DNA of 35,422 nucleotides, from NCBI GenBank assembly GCA_022837505.1, contig JALHFZ010000027.1, positions 1 to 35,422 on the forward strand, read 5' to 3'. Below, piece by piece: positions 26,152 through 33,267 of the stretch. Position numbers and translations under genes: made by a program. The stretch comes from Synergistaceae bacterium (GTDB lineage Bacteria > Synergistota > Synergistia > Synergistales > Aminobacteriaceae). The notes under the pieces were generated by a model. That model worked only from the letters and a program-made list of their open reading frames with translations, was not told the origin of the DNA and ran no database searches. Positions within the stretch are counted from its first letter, which is position 1, and each line of letters opens with the position of its first letter.

Positions 26152-26628
26152 CTACTTCTGCTCGGGGATGAATGTCAGCGCCACGGAATTTATGCAGTAC
26201 CGCTTTCCCGTGGGCTCGGGACCGTCGTCAAAGAGATGGCCGAGGTGGGCATCGCACCGGGAGCAGTGCACCTCCGTCCTCGTCATCCCCCAGGAGGTGT
26301 CCTTCGTCGTGCCGATGGGGGCATCGGGGGCGATGTCCCAGAAGCTCGGCCACCCGGACCCGGATTTAAATTTCTCCTCCGAGGTGAAGAGGATGGCTCC
26401 GCAGCCGACGCAGGCGTATTTCCCCTTTTCGTAGAAATCGTCGTACTCCCCGGTGAAGGCCCGTTCGGTGCCATGCTTCCGGGTCACTTCATACTGTTCA
26501 GGGGTAAGGATCGCCTTCCATTCACTGTCTGTTTTTTCAACCCTTTCAGGAGACGCAGCCATGGCTCCGGCCGCGGGGACAAACAGAAGAAGTCCCGCCA
26601 GGAGGAAGGCCATCAGTTCATTGTTCAT
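26152..26628 (-). CDS. msrB: periplasmic methionine-R-sulfoxide reductase
   Basis: 158 aa from an ATG behind AAGGTGGAG. Residues 1-24 form a Sec signal with cleavage after AMA, so the enzyme works outside the cytoplasm. The MsrB core has two zinc CxxC motifs (CVGC, CSRC), SGSGWPSFW and the catalytic Cys in RYCINSVAL. It reduces oxidised methionine in envelope proteins, using thioredoxin-like donors. It follows the small protein at 26643 by 14 bp in the same direction and is convergent with larE. Confidence 0.93.
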   Translation of the reverse strand: MNNELMAFLLAGLLLFVPAAGAMAASPERVEKTDSEWKAILTPEQYEVTRKHGTERAFTGEYDDFYEKGKYACVGCGAILFTSEEKFKSGSGWPSFWDIAPDAPIGTTKDTSWGMTRTEVHCSRCDAHLGHLFDDGPEPTGKRYCINSVALTFIPEQK

Positions 26629-26642
26629 TACTCCACCTTCTT

Positions 26643-26918
26643 TCAGATATTCCGTATATACTCCATGAACTCTCGTATACCCTTCGCGTTGGTCCAGGAG
26701 ATATTGAACCGTTCGCGCATCTGCAGCCCTTTCTCGCCCCGGGTGAGCAGCTGGCAGCTGAAGTCGTTGTCGGAAAAGACCAGGTCGAACTTGAACTGGG
26801 TCTCGTAATTTTCGTCCATGGCCAGAAGTTTATCGTCATCGGTAAAGTACAGACCAAGGCCTCTTTCCTCCATGTTCTGACGGATGAAACGGGTGATGAT
26901 TGCGGAAACATGCTCCAT
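26643..26918 (-). CDS. small conserved-looking protein, unknown function
   Basis: 91 aa starting at an ATG with GGGAGGGAGGAT about 10 nt upstream. It is a soluble alpha/beta protein with a Phe/Asp-rich middle (FKFDLVFSDNDFSCQL) and a single Cys. I do not recognise the family; the size and pattern recall small YbjN-like or sensory domains. It is in an operon with msrB (14-bp gap) and divergent from the polyferredoxin. Confidence 0.75.
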   Translation of the reverse strand: MEHVSAIITRFIRQNMEERGLGLYFTDDDKLLAMDENYETQFKFDLVFSDNDFSCQLLTRGEKGLQMRERFNISWTNAKGIREFMEYIRNI

Positions 26919-27103
26919 CGAGAAATATCCTCCCTCCCGGGTGCGGGAAATGTTTTCTTATTTTACGCTATCGGAGGGAAAAAAGCATGGGGAAAACCCG
27001 TAAATCGCATCTTCCCCGGAGAGATCGTTTTTCCCCCACCATCCGCTCCCCGGTTCATCCGGAGGATCCCCTCCGGGGGGACACATACCCCATGGAGGTA
27101 TGA

Positions 27104-27109
27104 TATACT
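27104..27109 (+). promoter_or_regulatory. extended -10 promoter for the polyferredoxin
   Basis: TATACT preceded by TGA (TGnTATACT) 34 bp ahead of the start codon. There is no good -35 at 17 bp, which is expected for an extended -10. Confidence 0.45.
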
Positions 27110-27143
27110 CTCCTTCAGAAATTCTTTTTCGGGAGGTTCTGCC

Positions 27144-27908
27144 ATGAAAAGACAAAATGTGCGAAAGGCTCTTCTTGTGATCTTCATTCTGTCCCTTCCC
27201 ATCACCATGTTCTATCTCTCCCCCGTGCTGACCCTTCAGGGGGCGGCCAGGGGGATTGTCACCTCAAGCCTTCTCTTTGTGGGCCTGTCCGCCCTCCTGG
27301 CGTTCTTCGCAGGAAGGATCTTCTGCGGCTGGATCTGCCCCGGCGGAGCGGTCCAGGAAGCCCTCTTTTCCGCCAATGACCGGCGGCTGAAGGGGGGGCG
27401 GTATGACCTCATCAAGTACGGAATAGCGGCCCTCTGGCTCGCTGCCCTGGTGATCCTCTTTATCCGGGCGGGGGGCATTCTCTCGGTGGACCCCCTCTTC
27501 GGCATACCGGGAGGGCTCTCCCTGGGCACGCCCCTCTCCTATATGATGTTCTACATCGCCATGGGGGGGATGGTCTTCCTCTCCCTCGCTCTGGGAAGAC
27601 GCCCCTTCTGCCGGTACGGATGCCTCCTTGCCCCCTTCATGATAGCGGGGAAGACCGCCGCGGGGAAGCTCCGCCTTCCCCACCTTCACCTTGAGGCGGA
27701 GAGCGAAAAATGCATCGACTGCAGACTCTGCACGAAGAACTGCCCCATGAGCCTCGATGTGAACCGGATGGTGAGGGATGAGAATATGGCATCGCCGGAA
27801 TGCATCTCCTGCGGGGCCTGCGTGGATGTCTGCCCGAAAAAAGTCCTCTCCTTCGCCTTCTTCTCCCGGAAAAAGACGGAAGAGAAACCCGGAGAAAATC
27901 CGAATTGA
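27144..27908 (+). CDS. NapH-like membrane polyferredoxin
   Basis: 254 aa from the ATG at 27144, which has GGGAGG 7 nt upstream; the frame is open further 5' but without a site. Four membrane helices occupy the N-terminal two thirds, with FCGWICPGG and FCRYGCLLAP, the paired CxxxCP-type motifs of NapH/YccM proteins. A C-terminal cytoplasmic domain carries two full [4Fe-4S] motifs (CIDCRLCTKNCP and CISCGACVDVCP). It probably moves electrons between ferredoxin and a membrane or periplasmic acceptor. The partner is not nearby. The periplasmic MsrB just upstream is a tempting but unproven link. Confidence 0.88.
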   Translation: MKRQNVRKALLVIFILSLPITMFYLSPVLTLQGAARGIVTSSLLFVGLSALLAFFAGRIFCGWICPGGAVQEALFSANDRRLKGGRYDLIKYGIAALWLAALVILFIRAGGILSVDPLFGIPGGLSLGTPLSYMMFYIAMGGMVFLSLALGRRPFCRYGCLLAPFMIAGKTAAGKLRLPHLHLEAESEKCIDCRLCTKNCPMSLDVNRMVRDENMASPECISCGACVDVCPKKVLSFAFFSRKKTEEKPGENPN

Positions 27909-27936
27909 AATTTTTGAATTCTGTCCGCAATACCCC

Positions 27937-27965
27937 TTGACAGGGCAGAAAAAAGGGGGTATCAT
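27937..27965 (+). promoter_or_regulatory. strong sigma-70-type promoter of the small-peptide locus
   Basis: TTGACA (27937-27942), 17-bp spacer, TATCAT (27960-27965). It starts about 29 bp after the polyferredoxin stop and reads into the 28-aa ORF. Confidence 0.75.
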
Positions 27966-28014
27966 CTTACGCAATATTCAGACAGGCCTTGTGCCGGAAA
28001 GGGAGGTCAAGATA

Positions 28015-28101
28015 ATGAGAAACAATACCGCAAACAGCTCCGTGCTTCTCCTCGTTCTCGTTATTATGAACGGTCCCCCTTCCGGCGGGTTCGGCCTGTA
28101 A
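28015..28101 (+). CDS. 28-aa leader-like peptide, rich in Leu/Val
   Basis: ATG at 28015, eight bases after GGGAGG, ending at a TAA. The peptide holds a run VLLLVLVI (residues 10-17) and ends in NGPPSGGFGL. It sits 50 bp after a consensus promoter and stops 19 bp before a strong terminator. A run of branched-chain codons followed by Pro/Gly and a terminator is the layout of a transcription attenuator such as ilv/leu leaders. Unlike those cases, no biosynthetic operon follows; the next gene encodes a small repeat peptide. It could instead be a short membrane or secreted peptide. Confidence 0.55.
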   Translation: MRNNTANSSVLLLVLVIMNGPPSGGFGL

Positions 28102-28120
28102 GCCGTACACCCGAGACCGG

Positions 28121-28158
28121 AACCGGGGACCTCTTCTTCAGAGGTCCCCGGTTTTTTT
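28121..28158 (+). terminator. strong intrinsic terminator or attenuator
   Basis: Perfect 14-bp stem, arms 28121-28134 and 28140-28153, 5-nt loop, then a run of seven Ts ending at 28158. It lies between the 28-aa peptide and the repeat-containing ORF. Read-through would be needed to express the latter from the 27937 promoter. Confidence 0.92.
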
Positions 28159-28202
28159 ATCGCCTTTCCCGGGTGCGGGAATTTTGAAGGGAGCGGATGA
28201 AA

Positions 28203-28409
28203 ATGAAAAAAGAGCAGGGCAATCACGGAGAACTGAATGGAACGAGCGAATTTTACCGGAGGGACGACCGCCACCTCGACGGCTTGTTTACCATGAACTG
28301 GAGAGGCCCCTTCGAGGGGTTCAGCGCAGCAAGAAAACCGGAGGTTCCCGAACCGACCGTCTCTTTTTCTGAGATGCGGTGGCGGGGCCCCTTCGAGGGT
28401 ACCCGATAG
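28203..28409 (+). CDS. 68-aa protein with a duplicated WRGPFEG motif
   Basis: I prefer the ATG at 28203 (AAGGGAG nine bases upstream) over the one at 28197, which is too close to the site. The protein is polar and charged, with no signal peptide or Cys. It carries M-N-W-R-G-P-F-E-G at 28293-28319 and M-R-W-R-G-P-F-E-G at 28374-28400, 27 residues apart, the second ending two residues before the stop. The DNA under the two copies is nearly the same (GGCCCCTTCGAGGG) and can fold into small hairpins. The preceding peptide ends in a similar M-N-G-P. Possibilities are a multi-core precursor peptide, a small regulatory protein, or an RNA element. No modifying enzyme is adjacent. Confidence 0.55.
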   Translation: MKKEQGNHGELNGTSEFYRRDDRHLDGLFTMNWRGPFEGFSAARKPEVPEPTVSFSEMRWRGPFEGTR

Positions 28410-28455
28410 AAAGAGGCGGATGAAGAAAGAGTACCCCTTCTTCATCCGCCTCTTT
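28410..28455. terminator. long hairpin between the repeat peptide and iscU
   Basis: Perfect 18-bp stem, arms 28410-28427 and 28438-28455, 10-nt loop. T tracts are short on both strands. It lies between convergent genes and probably ends both transcripts. Confidence 0.8.
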
Positions 28456-28489
28456 AAAAACTTTCTCTGCCCCCTGAGGGCAGGAAAAA

Positions 28490-28930
28490 CTATTTTTCCT
28501 CTTCGTCTCCGTGGAGGTGGTGCTCCACCAGTTCGTCGTGGCTCTCCTCTTTCTCCACGGGAAGGCCCTTTTTCCTGCGGTAGTCGTTGATGGCCGCATG
28601 GATCGCCTCCTCGGCGAGAACTGAACAGTGCATCTTCACAGGGGGAAGCCCGTCAAGGGCTTCGGCAACCGCCCTGTTCGTGAGGTTCCAGGCCTCCTCG
28701 ACGGTCTTTCCCTTCACGAGCTCCGTGGCCATGCTCGACGACGCGATGGCCGAGGCGCAGCCGAAGGTCTTGAACTTGATATCCCTGATGACGTCGTCCT
28801 CCACCCGGAGATAGATCTTCATGATGTCGCCGCACTTGGGGTTTCCCGCCTGGCCCACGCCGTCGGGATTTTCTATTTCTCCCACGTTCCGTGGGTTCTG
28901 AAAATGGTCGAGCACTTTTTCGCTGTACAT
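28490..28930 (-). CDS. iscU: iron-sulfur cluster scaffold IscU/NifU-like
   Basis: 146 aa from the ATG at 28930. A GTG three codons earlier overlaps the iscS stop (GTGA), but AAAGGA is placed for the ATG. Three cluster-binding Cys are present: GNPKCGD, TFGCASA and MHCSVLAEEA, with the Asp after the first. The C-terminus is a charged, His/Glu-rich tail (HHLHGDEEEK) not found in E. coli IscU. It accepts sulfur from IscS and assembles [2Fe-2S]/[4Fe-4S] clusters. No hscA, hscB, iscA or fdx follows, so this is the minimal RSU layout common in anaerobes. Confidence 0.94.
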   Translation of the reverse strand: MYSEKVLDHFQNPRNVGEIENPDGVGQAGNPKCGDIMKIYLRVEDDVIRDIKFKTFGCASAIASSSMATELVKGKTVEEAWNLTNRAVAEALDGLPPVKMHCSVLAEEAIHAAINDYRRKKGLPVEKEESHDELVEHHLHGDEEEK

Positions 28931-28935
28931 GCCGG

Positions 28936-30129
28936 TCACCGTCCTTTATCGAAGCTCTTAAGATAATCCTCCCACAGGGGGGACATTTCCCGCCGTTCCT
29001 TCACGATGCCGGGAAGAACCGAAAGGACATACTGAATATCCTCCTCGGTGGTCTCCTCGCCGAGGGTCAGACGGAGGGAGCCGTGGGCAAGTTCATGGGA
29101 AAGCCCGATGGCCATGAGCACATGGGAGGGGTCGAGAGAGCCGGATGAGCAGGCGCTCCCCGTGGAGCCGTATATCCCTGCCCGGTCGAGATCCAGGAGA
29201 AGGGTCTCCCCCTCGATGCCTATGAAGCTGAAATTCGCGTTGTTGGGAAGGCGCTCTCCCGAGGGGGCGCCGTTCAGCTTCGCATGGGGGACGGCCTTCA
29301 TCACACCGTCGATGAGCATGTCCCGGAGACGGGAGATCCGCTCTGAAGCGCTCGCCATCCGGGAGGAGGCGAGTTCAATTGCCGCCCCAAGACCGACGAT
29401 CCCAGCCACGTTCTCCGTGCTGGCCCGCCGTCCCCGCTCCTGGGCTCCACCGTGCATGAAATTGTCTATTTTGACCCCCTTCTTAATATAGAGGGCGCCC
29501 ACCCCCTTGGGGCCGTAGAACTTATGGGCCGAAAGGGAGAGAAGGTCGATATTCATGGCCTTCACGTCAATGGGAACATGGGCCGTCGCCTGAACGGCGT
29601 CGGTATGGAAATAGATCCCCCGCTCCCTGCAGAAGGCTCCGATCTCAGCTATGGGTTCAATGGTCCCTATTTCGTTGTTGGCGAACATCACCGAGACGAG
29701 GATTGTCTTGTCCGTGACAGCCTTCTTGAGGGTTTCAAGGGAAACTCTCCCCTCGGCGTCCACGTCGAGAAAGGTGACGTCGTATCCGTTCTTCTGCAGA
29801 AACTGGCCTGTATGAAGAATGGCGTGGTGTTCGATTTTTGTCGTTATGATATGGTTTCCCTTTGAACGGTTTTTGGAGGCGATGCCCTGGAGGGCCCAGT
29901 TGTCAGCCTCGGTGCCGCTCCCGGTGAAGTAAATCTCTTCTGGGGCGGACCCGAGAACGGACGCCACCTGTTTTCTGGCCTCTGCTATGGCCCTCCGGTT
30001 TTCCTCGGAGAAGGAATAGATGGATGACGGATTGCCGAATGACCGGGTAAAGTACGGGTTCATAGCCTCTACCACCCTCGGATCCGTAAATGTCGTTGCC
30101 GCATAATCAAGATAGACCTGTCGTGCCAT
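28936..30129 (-). CDS. iscS: cysteine desulfurase
   Basis: 397 aa from the ATG at 30129, which has AAAGGAG 10 nt upstream. A GTG at 30138 overlaps the iscR stop and lies on the ribosome site itself. It is a fold-type I PLP enzyme: YLDYAATT at the start, the Schiff-base Lys in SAHKFYGPKG and the persulfide Cys in GSACSSGS. It takes sulfur from cysteine for Fe-S assembly by IscU and probably for MnmA. It is coupled to iscR upstream and iscU downstream. Confidence 0.95.
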   Translation of the reverse strand: MARQVYLDYAATTFTDPRVVEAMNPYFTRSFGNPSSIYSFSEENRRAIAEARKQVASVLGSAPEEIYFTGSGTEADNWALQGIASKNRSKGNHIITTKIEHHAILHTGQFLQKNGYDVTFLDVDAEGRVSLETLKKAVTDKTILVSVMFANNEIGTIEPIAEIGAFCRERGIYFHTDAVQATAHVPIDVKAMNIDLLSLSAHKFYGPKGVGALYIKKGVKIDNFMHGGAQERGRRASTENVAGIVGLGAAIELASSRMASASERISRLRDMLIDGVMKAVPHAKLNGAPSGERLPNNANFSFIGIEGETLLLDLDRAGIYGSTGSACSSGSLDPSHVLMAIGLSHELAHGSLRLTLGEETTEEDIQYVLSVLPGIVKERREMSPLWEDYLKSFDKGR

Positions 30130-30134
30130 GGGGC

Positions 30135-30575
30135 TCACTCCTTTCTGACGGCCTCAGCCGCTATTTCAGAGGATTTCGGTCCGAGGAGATCACTCAGAGT
30201 GGTGTCCTCGAGAATCTCGTCAACGCTTCCCTTCAGGCGCTCCCAGAGATCGCGGGTCGGACAGGTATTCCGGTTGTCGCACTCTTCGGACCCTGAACAG
30301 TCGGCAAAGACGATTCCCCCTTCAAGGACCTCAACAACTGAGGCTGCCGTTATCTCCTCCGGAGGCCTTCCGAGGAGATATCCTCCCTGGGCCCCGCGAA
30401 TACTGTTTATGAGGCCGAACCGGCGGAGACGGGTGAAGAGCTGTTCGAGGTATTTCTCCGAGACCCCCTGCTCCCGGGCGATCTCTCCCACAGAGAGAGC
30501 CCGCTCTCCGTCATACCGTTCGGCCATATAGAGCATGGCCCGAAGGCCATAGCGGGTTTTCGTCGAAAGCTTCAT
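30135..30575 (-). CDS. iscR: Rrf2-family Fe-S-sensing repressor IscR
   Basis: 146 aa from the ATG at 30575 with AAGGGAG upstream. The winged helix-turn-helix is at the N-terminus (LSTKTRYGLRAMLYMA, EIAREQGVSEKYLEQLF). GAQGGYLLGRPPEEIT and three Cys (CSGSEECDNRNTC) form the cluster-binding loop of IscR. It should sense Fe-S status and repress its own operon when clusters are plentiful. It heads iscRSU. Confidence 0.93.
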   Translation of the reverse strand: MKLSTKTRYGLRAMLYMAERYDGERALSVGEIAREQGVSEKYLEQLFTRLRRFGLINSIRGAQGGYLLGRPPEEITAASVVEVLEGGIVFADCSGSEECDNRNTCPTRDLWERLKGSVDEILEDTTLSDLLGPKSSEIAAEAVRKE

Positions 30576-30608
30576 GGTCTTCACTCCCTTGCTCTAAATT
30601 CTGCATAC

Positions 30609-30637
30609 ACAATACTATACCCTACCATTATTGTCAA
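30609..30637 (-). promoter_or_regulatory. iscRSU promoter
   Basis: Minus-strand TTGACA (30637-30632), 17-bp spacer, TATTGT (30614-30609), 34 bp ahead of the iscR ATG. IscR would be expected to bind over or near this region; I could not define a clear operator. Confidence 0.65.
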
Positions 30638-30650
30638 CTTTAATTTTTCA

Positions 30651-30680
30651 TTGAAATTTTTTCCCTCAAGGTGGTAATAT
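30651..30680 (+). promoter_or_regulatory. promoter of the CsgG-like gene
   Basis: TTGAAA (30651-30656), 18-bp spacer, TAATAT (30675-30680), 38 bp ahead of the start codon. It is divergent from the isc promoter, only 13 bp away. Confidence 0.5.
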
Positions 30681-30718
30681 AAAGGCTCGCAACAAGTCTG
30701 AACAGGGGGGAAGAGAGC

Positions 30719-31660
30719 ATGAAAGGAAAAGGATTGAAAAAGATCTGCGGGGTTTTAATCGCAAGCATGCTGATGATTACAGTCTTTTCGGGAGGTGCTT
30801 CTGCCAAGGCCCGGATCGCCATCCTCGAGTTTGAGGACAAGAGCGGCGCGGGAGCTCCGGGGGAGGCCATCGCCGACATGCTGACCACGGAGCTCTTCAA
30901 CACGAAGGCCTTCACGATCATCGAGCGGGCCAAGATCGATTCCCTTCTCTCGGAGCAGGATCTTTCGGCCATGGGGTATGTTGATTCCTCCACGGCGGTA
31001 AAGATGGGCAAGCTTCTCGGCGTGGAGTTCCTCATCACGGGGGCGATCACGAAGTTCACCACCGAGACGGCGGGAGGGGTCATCCCCCTGCCCCTCGGAA
31101 GCTTCGGCGGAGTGGCCGTGGGGTCCCATACGGCCTATGTCTCCCTCGACATCCGCACAATCAATGCCCAGACCGGGGAGATCATGCTGGCGGCCCGGGA
31201 GGACGGGGCGGCCAACGCCACTATCGGAGGAATTGCCGCCTACGGCGGAGCCTTCGGCGGAGGGAAGACGGGGGGAGTCCTGGCCTCGGCCACCTACAAG
31301 GCCGTCACGAAAATAGTCCCCCGGATCGTCGAACTGAAGGACGCGAAGGCCGAACCCGTTTCGGGGATGGTCTTCAACGTCATCGAGGGGGGAAACGTCA
31401 TGGTCATGGTGGATGCGGGCTCAGCCAGCGGCATCGAGGCGGGGCAGTATCTCGCCGCCTTTAAAGAGGGAAAGGTCATCAAGGACATGCAGGGAAACGT
31501 CCTTGACGCAGAGAAAATTTATACCGCCGTCCTCGTCGTCCGGGAAGTGAAGGCGAAATACAGCAAGTGCGAAATCCTCAGGGCGTCAAAGCCCCTTTCC
31601 AGGGGGGAAAAGGCCGAGTTGTATTCGGGAAACCCGGCAGATCTTCCCCTCGGCAAATAA
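30719..31660 (+). CDS. CsgG/HfaB-like envelope protein
   Basis: 313 aa with a Sec signal (residues 1-29, cleavage after ASA). No lipobox Cys is present, unlike E. coli CsgG. The CsgG domain covers about 30-215: KARIAILEFEDKSG, MLTTELFNTKAFTIIERAKIDSLLSEQ, GVEFLITGAITKF, then a Gly-rich stretch before a C-terminal extension. CsgG forms the outer-membrane pore for curli secretion, but many bacteria carry CsgG-like proteins without curli genes, and none are seen here. It probably acts in the periplasm or outer membrane in surface assembly; the substrate is unknown. Confidence 0.85.
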   Translation: MKGKGLKKICGVLIASMLMITVFSGGASAKARIAILEFEDKSGAGAPGEAIADMLTTELFNTKAFTIIERAKIDSLLSEQDLSAMGYVDSSTAVKMGKLLGVEFLITGAITKFTTETAGGVIPLPLGSFGGVAVGSHTAYVSLDIRTINAQTGEIMLAAREDGAANATIGGIAAYGGAFGGGKTGGVLASATYKAVTKIVPRIVELKDAKAEPVSGMVFNVIEGGNVMVMVDAGSASGIEAGQYLAAFKEGKVIKDMQGNVLDAEKIYTAVLVVREVKAKYSKCEILRASKPLSRGEKAELYSGNPADLPLGK

Positions 31661-31680
31661 ATCCTCTGCTCCGCAAAAAA

Positions 31681-31711
31681 GCGGCCGCCCTTTCAAAGGG
31701 CGGCCGCTTTT
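31681..31711. terminator. bidirectional terminator between the CsgG-like gene and livF
   Basis: Perfect 12-bp arms, 31681-31692 and 31696-31707, 3-nt loop, with six As on the left and a T run on the right. It serves both convergent genes. Confidence 0.9.
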
Positions 31712-31729
31712 CCTCTTCCGTTCCATCCT

Positions 31730-32497
31730 TCAGCTCAGGGCTTTCGTGGTCTTCCCCGCTCCGTGACCCCCTCCGAGATAGGCGGCCTTGATGTCCGCAT
31801 TGGCGAGAAGGTCCGCTGAGGGACCCTCCTGGACAATCTGACCCGTCTGGAGGACATACCCCCGGTGGGAGAGAAGGAGAGCCTGCCGGGCGTTCTGCTC
31901 CACGAGGAGGATGGTGACCCCTTCGTTGTTTATTCTGCGCAGTTCCCGGAAGATGTCCTTGATGATGATGGGGGCAAGCCCCAGGGAGGGTTCGTCGAGC
32001 AGAAGAACCCGCGGTCTGGCCATGAGCGCCCGGCCTATGGCGAGCATCTGCTGCTCTCCCCCCGAAAGGGTGCCGGCATACTGGTCTATCCGTTCCTTGA
32101 GACGGGGAAAGAGGGAGAATACCCATTCGAGGTCCTCCTCCACTCCCTTGTCAGCCCCCCGGGAGAAAGCCCCCATGCGCAGATTTTCCAGGACTGAGAG
32201 GGGGGCAAAGACCTTTCGTCCCTCCGGGCTGAGGGAGACCCCCTGCTGCACCACCCGGAAGCTCTTTGCCTCAAGGGGTTTGCCCGAGAGTATGACCTCC
32301 CCCTTTTCACGGCGCACCATGGCCATGATGGCGTTCATGAGGGTCGATTTTCCCGCGCCGTTTGAGCCGATCACGCAGACGATCTCCCCTTCGCAGACCT
32401 TCAGAGAGACCCCTGTCAGAGCCTTGATGGCGCCGTAGCTCACGTGAAGATCCCGTACCTCGAGGAGGACTGTTTTTTCTCCGCAGACTTCGGTCAT
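31730..32497 (-). CDS. livF: branched-chain amino-acid ABC transporter ATPase LivF
   Basis: 255 aa. Walker A is GSNGAGKST, the signature LSGGEQQ and Walker B VLLLDEPSLGLAP. The rest follows the LivF family, including QNARQALLLSHRGYVLQTG near the end. The start ATG overlaps the livG stop (ATGA). It is one of two ATPases that power the high-affinity importer for Leu, Ile and Val or related substrates, and the last gene of livHMGF. Confidence 0.93.
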   Translation of the reverse strand: MTEVCGEKTVLLEVRDLHVSYGAIKALTGVSLKVCEGEIVCVIGSNGAGKSTLMNAIMAMVRREKGEVILSGKPLEAKSFRVVQQGVSLSPEGRKVFAPLSVLENLRMGAFSRGADKGVEEDLEWVFSLFPRLKERIDQYAGTLSGGEQQMLAIGRALMARPRVLLLDEPSLGLAPIIIKDIFRELRRINNEGVTILLVEQNARQALLLSHRGYVLQTGQIVQEGPSADLLANADIKAAYLGGGHGAGKTTKALS

Positions 32498-33267
32498 TCG
32501 ACTTCCTCCTCTCCCAGGTAGGCCCGCAGCACTTCCGGATGATTCTGAATTTCGTCGGGAGTGCCTTCGGCGATCTTCGCGCCGAAGTTCATGCAGATGA
32601 TATGGGGGCAGATCTCCATGACGAGATCCATATGATGTTCTATGACGAGGGTAGTGAGATTGAAGTCCCGGTGGATGTCCCGGATAAGCACATTGAGGGA
32701 GCCCACTTCCTCGGCATTCATCCCCGCTGCCGGCTCGTCGAGGAGAAGAAGCTCGGGGTCGAGGGCGAGGGCCCTGGCGATTTCGAGGCGGCGCTGATGG
32801 CCGTAGGGAAGAGTTCCCGCCGCCTGCTCCGCCCGGTCCGCGAGGCCCACCCGGGAGAGGAGGTCCATGCTTTTCTCATGAATCTCCTTCTCCTTCCTTC
32901 TCCACCGGCCGAGATGGGTCATCCCCTCGGCAAAGGTATAGTGGATGTGGTACTGGGCGGAGGTCATGACGTTTTCAAGGACCGTGGACCGCTGAAAAAG
33001 CCTCAGGTTCTGGAAGGTCCGGGCGATTCCCCGTGAAGTTACCTGGTAGGTTTTGAGGGGGACGAGGTCCTCCCCCTTGAAGAGAATGCTCCCCTCGTCG
33101 GGATCATAGACCCCGGAGATGAGGTTGAAGATCGTGGTCTTCCCCGCGCCGTTCGGCCCCATGAGGCCCGTGAGCTCCCCCTTCGCTATGGAAAAGGACA
33201 TGGAGGAGACGGCCTGCACTCCACCGAAGTTCTTGGTGACATTCGAAAGCTCGAAGAAGGCCGTCAT
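32494..33267 (-). CDS. livG: branched-chain amino-acid ABC transporter ATPase LivG
   Basis: 257 aa. Walker A is GPNGAGKTT and Walker B LLLLDEPAAGMN; the signature is degenerate (YGHQRRLEIARAL) as is usual for LivG. The family-specific insert FQNLRLFQRSTVLENVM is present. The start overlaps the livM stop by one base (TAATG). Confidence 0.94.
   Translation of the reverse strand: MTAFFELSNVTKNFGGVQAVSSMSFSIAKGELTGLMGPNGAGKTTIFNLISGVYDPDEGSILFKGEDLVPLKTYQVTSRGIARTFQNLRLFQRSTVLENVMTSAQYHIHYTFAEGMTHLGRWRRKEKEIHEKSMDLLSRVGLADRAEQAAGTLPYGHQRRLEIARALALDPELLLLDEPAAGMNAEEVGSLNVLIRDIHRDFNLTTLVIEHHMDLVMEICPHIICMNFGAKIAEGTPDEIQNHPEVLRAYLGEEEVE

Noticed and set aside
28203..28409. Firm call of a ribosomally made, modified peptide
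   Set aside because: No modifying enzyme, protease or exporter is adjacent. The repeat alone is not enough, so it is kept as a hypothesis.
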